Made by a program: the position numbers and the translations under genes. Below are positions 1-6,595 of a stretch of DNA of 28,777 nt, piece after piece (the first letter of the stretch is position 1; each line of letters begins with the position of its first letter). The DNA is from JBKXSZ01 sp047017005. GTDB taxonomy: Bacteria; Bacillota; Clostridia; TANB77; CAG-508. The notes under the pieces were generated by a model. The model saw only the letters and a list, made by a program, of their open reading frames with translations. It made no database searches and was not told where the DNA came from. The DNA lies in NCBI GenBank assembly GCA_047017005.1, contig JBKXSZ010000022.1, forward strand, positions 1 to 28,777, in the 5' to 3' direction.

Positions 1-589
1 CAATATAATAAAACACATGGAACAAATTATGGAGTACAAATCATATCAGCAGATATGGTAGATACAATAACATTGGGAAATAGCGATTTTAACACATCAA
101 AAGACTCATATAATAATGCCATAAAAACATTAAATACAAAAGCACAACAATATTTAAATACAACATATGCAAGTGGTGCAAGATGTGTTGGAAGTGTACC
201 AAATAATCCAAGTGCAGAAGCAAGCAATTATTTTACTAGTAGTTATTCATATATGTCAAGTTATAATGGGATGTTAAAAAATGCAGATACCAATTATGAA
301 ACAGATTGGAATCAAATGGAAACTCTGAATATAGAGAAAACAGGTTATAATTACTGGCTGGCTTCTCGTGAAGTTATTTCTAACTCTACCAGTACGAACT
401 TCTGTGTGAGACTTGTAAGAGACTATGGATACTTGGACTCGCGTTACCTGTGGACTATGTTCGAGTACTACATTAGCCCCTCGCGGGGCCGAAAATAGAT
501 TTGGCTTACGCCCAGTATTCACTCTAAAATCTGGAATCAAACTAACAGGAGGAGATGGAGTTAATACACCATATACATTAGCGCCATAA
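1..589 (+). pseudogene. 3' part of a surface protein of the 'YWLASR...GLRPVFTLKS' family, frameshifted near its end
   Basis: The reading frame is open from base 1, so the gene begins outside the window. It reads about 165 codons (YGVQIISAD..., TYASGARCVGSVPNN, YNYWLASR) and stops at 496-498. The family's expected C-terminus (FGLRPVFTLKSG, then KLTGGDG and PYTLAP) is present one frame over and ends at 587-589. Removing one G from the GGGG run at 485-488 joins the frames as ...ISPSRAENRFGLRPVF, so a single-base insertion is the simplest cause. I recall many paralogs with this C-terminus in uncultured gut Clostridia, usually behind a prepilin-like N-terminal membrane segment; that is memory, not a search. 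Codons 361-489 differ sharply from the rest: about 47% GC and 14 of 43 ending in C, against about 7 of 102 upstream. This is the likely variable, ligand-facing part. Molecular function is unknown. The frameshift could be real or an assembly error. Confidence 0.7.
476..489. repeat. GC-only hairpin GCCCC-TCGC-GGGGC inside the variable segment
   Basis: A perfect 5-bp all-GC stem (476-480 with 485-489) and a four-base loop stand in an otherwise AT-rich gene. It sits at the 3' end of the GC-rich, C-ending-codon segment and spans the G run where the reading frame shifts. GC-rich 3' boundaries and nearby hairpins are known features of retrohoming target sites in diversity-generating retroelements; whether this is one is inference. 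Confidence 0.6.
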
Positions 590-630
590 AATAAGAAGAT
601 GTGGGAAAAGTAGAATAAAAAATTAACAAA

Positions 631-704
631 AGAAGCACCCAAAAGAAGTACTAACCGGTATGAAGTTTTTGTTACAAAGCAAGCCATACAAAGGAGGTGC
701 TTCT
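631..704. repeat. 9-bp perfect inverted repeat flanking 56 bases, upstream of a decayed ORF
   Basis: AGAAGCACC (631-639) is repeated inverted as GGTGCTTCT (696-704). The right arm overlaps a good Shine-Dalgarno (GGAGG, 693-697), so a folded transcript would hide it. It may be the end of a decayed insertion element or a leader hairpin; the sequence does not decide. Confidence 0.45.
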
Positions 705-706
705 CT

Positions 707-862
707 ATAATTAATAGAACAATACAAACAATCATCAAGGATTTTTCGAAAATATTTAAATGGTTGCAAAAATGGGAACACGAGAGCTTTTATGTTGGTG
801 CTTTTTATGCAATGGAAAAAGAGGTAAAATTTGTAATTTTATCTCTTTTCCTGTATAATTAG
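707..862 (+). pseudogene. Relic ORF of 51 codons, possibly the N-terminus of an ISLre2-type (UPF0236) transposase
   Basis: A frame open from 707 to a TAG at 860-862 reads INRTIQTIIKDFSKIFKW..., then EHESFYVGAFYAMEKEVKF. It sits about 9 bases behind a strong GGAGG but the expected start codon is ATA, not ATG. The helical, acidic sequence around 'IIKDFSKIF...FYAMEKEV' resembles, from memory, the first 40-50 residues of ISLre2-family transposases. No catalytic part follows: after 862 all frames close quickly. I read it as a truncated gene that lost its start and its body. The transposase assignment is weak. Confidence 0.35.
831..859 (+). promoter_or_regulatory. Promoter TTGTAA-N17-TATAAT
   Basis: The -35 is TTGTAA (831-836) and the -10 is TATAAT (854-859), with a 17-base spacer. 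It lies in the tail of the relic ORF and faces the CPBP protease gene 267 bases downstream, which would give that gene a long leader. Confidence 0.5.
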
Positions 863-1125
863 GATATAGAATAATAAAAGTTAGAAAAGAAAATAAAAAA
901 TAGATTACGATTATATTTCAAAGGGAGAGGAGATAGCATTTGCAACTTTTGAAATAGTAGAATAGTAATAAATAAAGATTCAGAGAAGACTAGAAGAATT
1001 CTATATGATTATAAAGCTATTCAAAGAATAAATAAAGTCTATTAATTTTCAGAAGCTAAAGTATATAGAAAAGGAGGGATAAAAACTATATAAAATAAAA
1101 GGAGAATAAAAGGGGGGAAAAGAAT
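863..1125 (+). other. Non-coding leader, no supported gene
   Basis: There is no ORF of useful length. Short coding-like scraps (GEEIAFATFEIVE near 920-955 and DSEKTRRILYDYKAIQRINKVY near 978-1043) are closed by stops and have no start. Three purine-rich SD-like tracts (near 1072, 1099 and 1110) precede the next gene; only the last, GGGGGG at about 1111-1116, is at the right distance from its ATG. It may be decayed coding sequence. Confidence 0.4.
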
Positions 1126-2070
1126 ATGGAGAAACAAGGAGTAGAAATGATTGAAAATAAAATGTTAGAAGAGACAAAAAATGCAAAATTTAAACCTAAT
1201 ATTGTGTTACAGATTCTTATATTTTTCTTAGCTTTTGGATGTAGTTATTTGATTCAAGTATTTGCTATATTTGCAATACTGTTAAAATTAGGACTAATGT
1301 ATTTACAGAGTGACGTTTTAAATAATGTGATGCAAGGAGAGGAATATCTTATCTTTGGATTGTTGTTATCGGTTACTTATATAGCAGTAGCTTTTGTCTA
1401 TTGTCTTTGCATTGAAAAGAGAAGTCTTACTTCTATGGGAATCTCGAAAAAAAGAGTTATTTCAAGCTATAGTATAGGAATTGCTATAGGTGCTATTATG
1501 ATATTGGCTGTTATTGGAATTGGGTATTTATTTGGAGTTTATCAATATGTAGGAATAGGAACAATAAGTATAACAACTCTTCTTCTATTTGTTTTTGCGT
1601 TTATGATTCAAACAATGTCTGAGGAAATATTATTTAGAGGATATTTCATGAATTCATTAACAAATCGAGTAGGCAAATGGGGAGCAATATTTATTTCGGC
1701 ATTTATTTTTGCATGTTTACATCTACCTAATGCTGGTATGAACATTTTCTATTTTATTAGCATTTTGCTATTAGGAGTATTTTTGGGGATGTATGTGCTA
1801 AAGACAGGTAATATTTGGGGAGCTTCTGGAATCCACTTTGCATGGAATTTTATACAAACTACGATTCTAGGAATTTCAAATACTACTATATCAATTAAAT
1901 CTAGTTTCTTTCAACTTCAAGTAGTTCAATCGGAAAACACAGTAATAAACCAATTATTTGGAGTAGAAGGTGGTTTTGATTGTTTGTTTGTAATATTAAT
2001 CGCAGTTTTAATTCTAGATGTGATAATACGAAAGAAAAACAAGAAGATGAAGCAAGTGGAGAAAAATTAG
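1126..2070 (+). CDS. CPBP family intramembrane glutamic endopeptidase (CAAX protease/Abi-like)
   Basis: A 314-residue polytopic membrane protein with about eight hydrophobic segments from residue 26 onward. It has the three signatures of the CPBP (Rce1/Abi) family in order: EE-x3-R (E166, E167, R171, in 'SEEILFRGYF'), a helix ending in 'FACLH' (H199), and 'HFAWN' (H237, N241). These form the active site within the membrane. Family members process prenylated or small peptides; in Firmicutes many act in bacteriocin self-immunity or peptide maturation, but the substrate here cannot be told. The start has a strong GGGGGG tract about 9 bases upstream; a second ATG at 1147 is less well placed. It is followed after 47 bases by a two-TM protein gene, probably in the same transcript. 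The tail ends in a lysine-rich cytosolic segment. Confidence 0.85.
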   Translation: MEKQGVEMIENKMLEETKNAKFKPNIVLQILIFFLAFGCSYLIQVFAIFAILLKLGLMYLQSDVLNNVMQGEEYLIFGLLLSVTYIAVAFVYCLCIEKRSLTSMGISKKRVISSYSIGIAIGAIMILAVIGIGYLFGVYQYVGIGTISITTLLLFVFAFMIQTMSEEILFRGYFMNSLTNRVGKWGAIFISAFIFACLHLPNAGMNIFYFISILLLGVFLGMYVLKTGNIWGASGIHFAWNFIQTTILGISNTTISIKSSFFQLQVVQSENTVINQLFGVEGGFDCLFVILIAVLILDVIIRKKNKKMKQVEKN

Positions 2071-2117
2071 ATATTATATTTTTCTAGATAGAAATGGAAA
2101 ATAGGGAGATGATATCG

Positions 2118-2801
2118 ATGAAACTATTAATTGGATTTGCTATACTTAGTGTATGTATCGTTATTTTGATAGCTATAATGCTATCTATTAAGAACTTTAA
2201 AAAAGAAACAACGAAACAGGTTTTATTTATGGCATTTATTATATTAGCAGCAATTTTAGTTGTTCTGTCTATTATAATTGATTGGAAAATAAGTCAAGAC
2301 TATGCTATAAAACCAGACTGGGATAAATATTGGAACAGTATAGGATTAAATAAAAAGTACGAAACAGAAGAAGAGAAACAAGAAGCGGAAAGTATCGAAT
2401 ACGATAGACCAGAAGGAACCCAGTATTTTACAACGATAGACGGAAAAAAGACAAGATTACGTATTTATATGGATGAAAATTATATGTGGTATGTAGCAAC
2501 GAATAAAAAAGGAGAACAATCTACAGAGAATTTAGAAGTTGGAGATATGCTTTCAAGAGATACGGATATTTACGAGATTACGGTAATAAATGTTAAAAAC
2601 ACAGATGAATATTATATAATGCTTAATTCAAGTGAAACATTAAAAATAAAAGATGAAAAAGGAACAGAATTTAAGGAAATAAGAGATGATAGCAATTGGG
2701 AACAAGAAGGATATGTATATGGTGGCATGATAGAAACAAAAGAATCCTCTTACACTATTATAGTAAATGATACAAAATATACCTTTGTTTTAAAGGAGTA
2801 G
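2118..2801 (+). CDS. Two-TM membrane protein with an exported C-terminal domain, unknown function
   Basis: 227 residues from the ATG at 2118, chosen because AGGGAG (2103-2108) lies nine bases before it; in-frame ATGs at 2094 and 2109 have no proper Shine-Dalgarno. Two hydrophobic helices (about residues 2-22 and 36-57) are separated by a short basic loop. A hydrophilic region of about 165 residues follows, rich in acidic and tyrosine residues, reading like a small all-beta domain (TIDGKKTRLRIYMDENYMWYV, ending NDTKYTFVLKE). No catalytic motif or cysteine pattern is visible. The gene lies between a CPBP protease and a broken immunity-like gene, a context compatible with a peptide or toxin defence locus, but I do not recognise the family. 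Confidence 0.75.
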   Translation: MKLLIGFAILSVCIVILIAIMLSIKNFKKETTKQVLFMAFIILAAILVVLSIIIDWKISQDYAIKPDWDKYWNSIGLNKKYETEEEKQEAESIEYDRPEGTQYFTTIDGKKTRLRIYMDENYMWYVATNKKGEQSTENLEVGDMLSRDTDIYEITVINVKNTDEYYIMLNSSETLKIKDEKGTEFKEIRDDSNWEQEGYVYGGMIETKESSYTIIVNDTKYTFVLKE

Positions 2802-2815
2802 AATTAAAAGAAAGT

Positions 2816-3053
2816 AAATAAATATAAAACGGAAACGGTAATAAATATAAAATAGAAGAAGAAGTAATAAAAGCTGTATATGAAGACGATTATGAAAGTG
2901 AAAAGCCATATCAAGTTTGAGTATGATAAAGAAGAAAAGATATGGTATGTACATGGAAATGGAAATATGCCAATAGATAGGCTAGGAGAAGTAGCTAAAG
3001 TATATATTAAAGCAACAGATGGAGAAATATTATATATTTGGCATGAACAATAA
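2816..3053 (+). pseudogene. Broken Imm-NTF2-like immunity gene
   Basis: Two overlapping frames together encode a small domain: NKYKIEEEVIKAVYEDDY, ESEKPYQV in one frame (stop near 2918), then IKFEYDKEEKIWYVHGN, MPIDRLGEVAKVYIKATD, GEILYIWHEQ in another. The pattern 'VYG..-E-KP(Y/F)xV...W.V.G...GG....I...dGeIL.I.H' is that of the NTF2-fold immunity family Imm-NTF2-2 (PF15631), whose intact members pair with polymorphic toxins. There is no start codon, at least one frameshift lies between 2905 and 2925, and a second break is likely near 2845. No toxin is in the window. The family call is from memory of the motif and is fairly good; function is almost surely lost. Confidence 0.6.
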
Positions 3054-3057
3054 AGCT

Positions 3058-3080
3058 GAGAAGAGTTTTCTCTTATTTTT
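3058..3080 (+). terminator. Weak terminator after the Imm-NTF2 relic
   Basis: AAGAG-TTTT-CTCTT (3061-3074) is followed by ATTTTTATATTTT. The stem is short; it marks the end of the 1126-3053 unit. Confidence 0.45.
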
Positions 3081-3206
3081 ATATTTTGCTGGTAAAGATA
3101 AAGATGAAAAAACTAAAGTAATCAAGCAAGGCAAGAGGATTTGTGAGAAGAATAGGATCAAATAAGAGATGGATAGACGGGTTACCCGATTTTCTCCATA
3201 AAACTA

Positions 3207-3235
3207 TTGCACTCCTTAGAAAAAAGTGATAAACT
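3207..3235 (+). promoter_or_regulatory. Promoter of the T-box/ileS unit, TTGCAC-N17-TAAACT
   Basis: The -35 TTGCAC (3207-3212) and -10 TAAACT (3230-3235) have a 17-base spacer. The predicted transcript start falls just upstream of T-box stem I, as expected for this leader class. Confidence 0.55.
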
Positions 3236-3249
3236 ATATACCAAGTTGA

Positions 3250-3528
3250 ATAGAAAAAACGTTTAACAAGGACAAGGCAAATAGCGTAAAATCTTGTAGA
3301 GAGCTAGAGGTATGGTGAAATTCTAGTAAGAAAAATATCTATTTGTTATCCCCTTTATTAGTTGCTTATCCGAAAATTAAGTAAGATAAGACGTGCGAGC
3401 TCTGCGTTAAAGAGAAAGAGAGAAAATTAAGAAAGATAAGAAATATGGCCTTATCTACTTGATTTTAATTTAGGTGGTACCGCGGAAATATTAGCTTTCG
3501 TCCTAGTTTTAGGAGGAAAGCTTTTTTG
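3250..3528 (+). promoter_or_regulatory. T-box riboswitch with isoleucine (AUC) specifier
   Basis: This tRNA-sensing leader reads through when uncharged tRNA-Ile binds. The hallmark T-box AGGTGGTACCGCGG is at 3472-3485. Stem I is recognisable: the base AAGG (3268-3271) pairs with CCTT (3352-3355), CAAATAG (3278-3284) pairs with CTATTTG (3339-3345), and the internal loop between them carries the specifier triplet AUC (3348-3350). The distal AGAGAG and GGTATGGTGAAA motifs (3297-3320) are typical of stem I. An antiterminator involving the T-box competes with the terminator at 3493-3527. The AUC specifier and the downstream ileS agree, so regulation by isoleucine supply is well supported. Confidence 0.93.
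3493..3527 (+). terminator. T-box-controlled intrinsic terminator
   Basis: AGCTTTC-G-TCCTA (3493-3505) pairs with TAGGA-G-GAAAGCT (3510-3522) around a GTTT loop, followed by TTTTTT. It is the conditional terminator of the ileS leader. Confidence 0.9.
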
Positions 3529-3632
3529 AAGGAAAAAACCTTCGGGTTATGAGCCAGGAGAGTAGATAACAGGGCGGGCTTAATTCTTATGTTATTCATT
3601 TTAGAAAATAAAAGAAAAGGAGAGATTTGACA

Positions 3633-6422
3633 ATGTGTGAAAACTGCGAGAAAAAAGACTATGGTAAAACATTAAACTTACCAAAAACAGATTTCCCAAT
3701 GAGAGGAAACTTACCACAAAATGAACCAAATATTCTAAAAGAGGTGTTAGAAAATAACCTATATGAAAAAATGCTTAAGAAGAATGAAGGGCATACTCCA
3801 TTTGTACTTCATGATGGACCTCCATACGCAAACGGAGAAATTCATTTAGGGCATGCATTAAATAAAATATTAAAAGATACCATTGTAAGATACAAAAACT
3901 TACAAGGATTCTATACACCATATATACCAGGATATGATACACATGGACTTCCAACAGAAAAAAGGGCTATCCAAGTATTAGGATTAGATAGAGATGCCAT
4001 TGGTGTATCCAAATTTAGAGATACTTGTCGTGACTTTGCTTTAAAATTTGTAGATATTCAAACAGAAGGCTTTAAAAGATTAGGGGTGTTGGGAGATTGG
4101 AAGAACCCATATATCACTTTAAAACCAGAATTTGAAGCAAGACAGATTGGTGTATTTGGTGAAATGTATAAAAAAGGATACATCTATAAAGGGTTAAAAC
4201 CAGTATATTGGTGTACAGACTGTGAAACAGCTTTAGCAGAAGCAGAAATCGAATATAAAGATTGTGACACAACTTCTATTTATGTAAAATTTGCAGTAAC
4301 CGATAGTAAAGGAAAATTTGATAGTAAAGACACCTATATCGTTATTTGGACAACAACCCCATGGACCCTTCCTGGAAATGTTGGTATTACAGTAGGTGGG
4401 GAATTTGAATATAGTATTGTAGATGTAGGAAAAGAAAAATATATTGTAGCCACTGCTTTAGTCGATGAAGTTATGAAACTAGCTGGTATTTCCGAATACA
4501 AAACAGTAGGAACCTTAATGGGAACTGACCTAGAAGGAGTACTTTGTAAACATCCATTCTTAGAGAGAACTTCTCGAGTTGTACTTGGAAGCGAAGACAC
4601 CATTGTAGTAGAATTAGACACTGGTACTGGTGCTGTTCATACTGCTCCTGGATATGGTAAAGAAGACTATATGTGTGGAATGAAAAATGGATTAGAAACC
4701 GTTGTTACTGTAGATGGAAAAGGATATCAAACAGAAGAAGCTGGACCATTTGCGGGAGAATTTTACGCAAAATCTAATGACAGTATTATTAAATGGCTAG
4801 AAGATAACCATTACCTACTAAATAAAGAAGTAATTAATCACTCTTATCCACATTGTTGGAGATGTAAGAATCCTATCATATTCAGAGCTACAGACCAATG
4901 GTTTGCATCAGTAGATGGATTTAAAGATAAAACCATTGAAGAAATCCACAAAGTAAAATGGATACCAGGTTGGGGAGAAGACAGAATTGCTAGCATGGTA
5001 GCCGATAGAGCGGATTGGTGTATTTCAAGACAAAGAACATGGGGAGTACCAATTCCAATTTTCTATTGTGAAGATTGTGGAAAGGAATACATTACAGAAG
5101 AAAGTATTGCAAAAATCCAGGAAATCTTTAGAGAAAAAGGCTCTAATGCATGGTTTGATCTAAGTGTAGAAGAATTAATACCAGAGGGAGCAACTTGTTC
5201 TAATTGTGGTGGACACAAATTCAAGAAGGAAAGTGACATTATGGATGTATGGTTTGACTCTGGAACAACACATCAAGGGGTTCTAGTAGAAAGAGGACTT
5301 CCATATCCAGCAGACCTATACTTAGAAGGAAATGACCAATATAGAGGGTGGTTCCAATCATCAATTCTAACTTCTGTTGCTGCATTTGGAAAAGCACCAT
5401 ATAAACAAGTATTAACACATGGATTTATCATTGATACCGATGGTAGAAAGATGTCAAAATCACTAGGAAATGGAGTAAATCCACAAGATGTTATTAAACA
5501 ATATGGAGCCGATATATTAAGATTATGGGTATTAGGCTCTGACTTTAAATCCGATATTACAGTTTCACAAGATATTATGAAACAAACAGCAGAGGTATAT
5601 CGTAAAATTCGTAATACGGCAAGATATATGCTTGGAAATACATCAGACTTTAATCCAAATATAGATATGGTAGCCTATAGCGAACTAGAGGAAATTGATA
5701 AATGGGCACTTGCTAGATTAAATAAATTAATCGCAGAATGTACAGAAAGCTACGATAACTATGATTTCCATATTGCATATCGTGCCATCAATAGCTTCTG
5801 TGTTACAGAAATGAGTAACTTCTATCTAGATATTATAAAAGATAGACTATATACATCAAAACCAACCTCAAAACAAAGAAGGTCAGCACAAACAGCGATG
5901 TACCATATATTAAATAGCTTAGTAAAAATGTTAGCACCAATGACTTGCTTTACAGCAGAGGAAATCTGGAAATACATGCCACATACAGAAGAAGATAATT
6001 TAGAAAGTGTTATGCTAAATAGCTGGCCAGAAGTAAATCCAGAATATACCGATGATGCATTAGATGTAAAATGGGAAAAGATAGTAATGTTAAAAGAAGA
6101 AGTTTCTAAAAAACTAGAACTTGCAAGAGCAGATAAAGTAATTGGACATTCTTTAAATGCAAAAGTTATTTTAACAGCAGATGGAAATAAATATCATTTC
6201 TTAGAAGAAAATAAAGAGCTATTACAAGAAGTATTTATTGTATCTGGATTAGAACTTGTTAAAGGAACAGAAAAAGATTCTGATTCTAACTTTGGTATTA
6301 AAGTAGAAATAAAAACAGCAGATGGTGAAAAATGTGAAAGATGTTGGATGTATTCTAACACTGTTGGAGAAGACAAAGAAAACCCTACTATCTGTCATAG
6401 ATGTAGCGAAAGCTTAAAATAA
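3633..6422 (+). CDS. ileS: Isoleucyl-tRNA synthetase
   Basis: Charges tRNA-Ile with isoleucine in the cytosol and hydrolyses misactivated valine in its CP1 editing domain. The 929 residues match the usual bacterial length. The class I signatures are HLGH (71-74, after DGPPYANGEI) and KMSKS (606-610). The C-terminal zinc site has C901, C904, C921 and C924 (CERCW...CHRC). The ATG at 3633 is chosen because AAGGAG lies ten bases upstream; the in-frame TTG six bases earlier is too close to that site. The gene stands alone between the T-box leader and its own terminator. About 100 bases separate the T-box terminator and the start, including a small AACC-TTCG-GGTT hairpin at 3537-3548. Confidence 0.97.
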   Translation: MCENCEKKDYGKTLNLPKTDFPMRGNLPQNEPNILKEVLENNLYEKMLKKNEGHTPFVLHDGPPYANGEIHLGHALNKILKDTIVRYKNLQGFYTPYIPGYDTHGLPTEKRAIQVLGLDRDAIGVSKFRDTCRDFALKFVDIQTEGFKRLGVLGDWKNPYITLKPEFEARQIGVFGEMYKKGYIYKGLKPVYWCTDCETALAEAEIEYKDCDTTSIYVKFAVTDSKGKFDSKDTYIVIWTTTPWTLPGNVGITVGGEFEYSIVDVGKEKYIVATALVDEVMKLAGISEYKTVGTLMGTDLEGVLCKHPFLERTSRVVLGSEDTIVVELDTGTGAVHTAPGYGKEDYMCGMKNGLETVVTVDGKGYQTEEAGPFAGEFYAKSNDSIIKWLEDNHYLLNKEVINHSYPHCWRCKNPIIFRATDQWFASVDGFKDKTIEEIHKVKWIPGWGEDRIASMVADRADWCISRQRTWGVPIPIFYCEDCGKEYITEESIAKIQEIFREKGSNAWFDLSVEELIPEGATCSNCGGHKFKKESDIMDVWFDSGTTHQGVLVERGLPYPADLYLEGNDQYRGWFQSSILTSVAAFGKAPYKQVLTHGFIIDTDGRKMSKSLGNGVNPQDVIKQYGADILRLWVLGSDFKSDITVSQDIMKQTAEVYRKIRNTARYMLGNTSDFNPNIDMVAYSELEEIDKWALARLNKLIAECTESYDNYDFHIAYRAINSFCVTEMSNFYLDIIKDRLYTSKPTSKQRRSAQTAMYHILNSLVKMLAPMTCFTAEEIWKYMPHTEEDNLESVMLNSWPEVNPEYTDDALDVKWEKIVMLKEEVSKKLELARADKVIGHSLNAKVILTADGNKYHFLEENKELLQEVFIVSGLELVKGTEKDSDSNFGIKVEIKTADGEKCERCWMYSNTVGEDKENPTICHRCSESLK

Positions 6423-6431
6423 AAGACAAAA

Positions 6432-6469
6432 AGCGTTCTTAAGAATAGAAATCTTAAGGACGCTTCTTT
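6432..6469 (+). terminator. ileS terminator
   Basis: AGCGT-T-CTTAAGA (6432-6444) pairs with TCTTAAG-G-ACGCT (6452-6464), followed by TCTTTT. It begins ten bases after the stop codon. Confidence 0.85.
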
Positions 6470-6526
6470 TATAAATAGATTTAGGTTAAAACAAAAATGA
6501 AAAGTGTATTTTTTTGACTAATAATA

Positions 6527-6555
6527 TTGACTTATTCAAGTTTAAATTATATAGT
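6527..6555 (+). promoter_or_regulatory. Promoter TTGACT-N17-TATAGT
   Basis: The -35 TTGACT (6527-6532) and -10 TATAGT (6550-6555) have a 17-base spacer. It lies 40 bases before the prepilin-like gene and overlaps no other ORF. Confidence 0.65.
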
Positions 6556-6595
6556 TAAAAGCGAAGAAAAAGATGTAAAAGAGGAGGATATACAA

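Noticed and set aside
274..738. A 154-codon minus-strand ORF across the surface-gene end
   Set aside because: It is antisense to the conserved YWLASR/GLRPVFTLKS coding sequence, lacks a ribosome site and reads as low-complexity hydrophobic residues.
3555..3570. GGAGAGTAGAT resembles the start of the THF riboswitch
   Set aside because: No other element of that riboswitch follows, and the gene downstream is ileS with a complete T-box.
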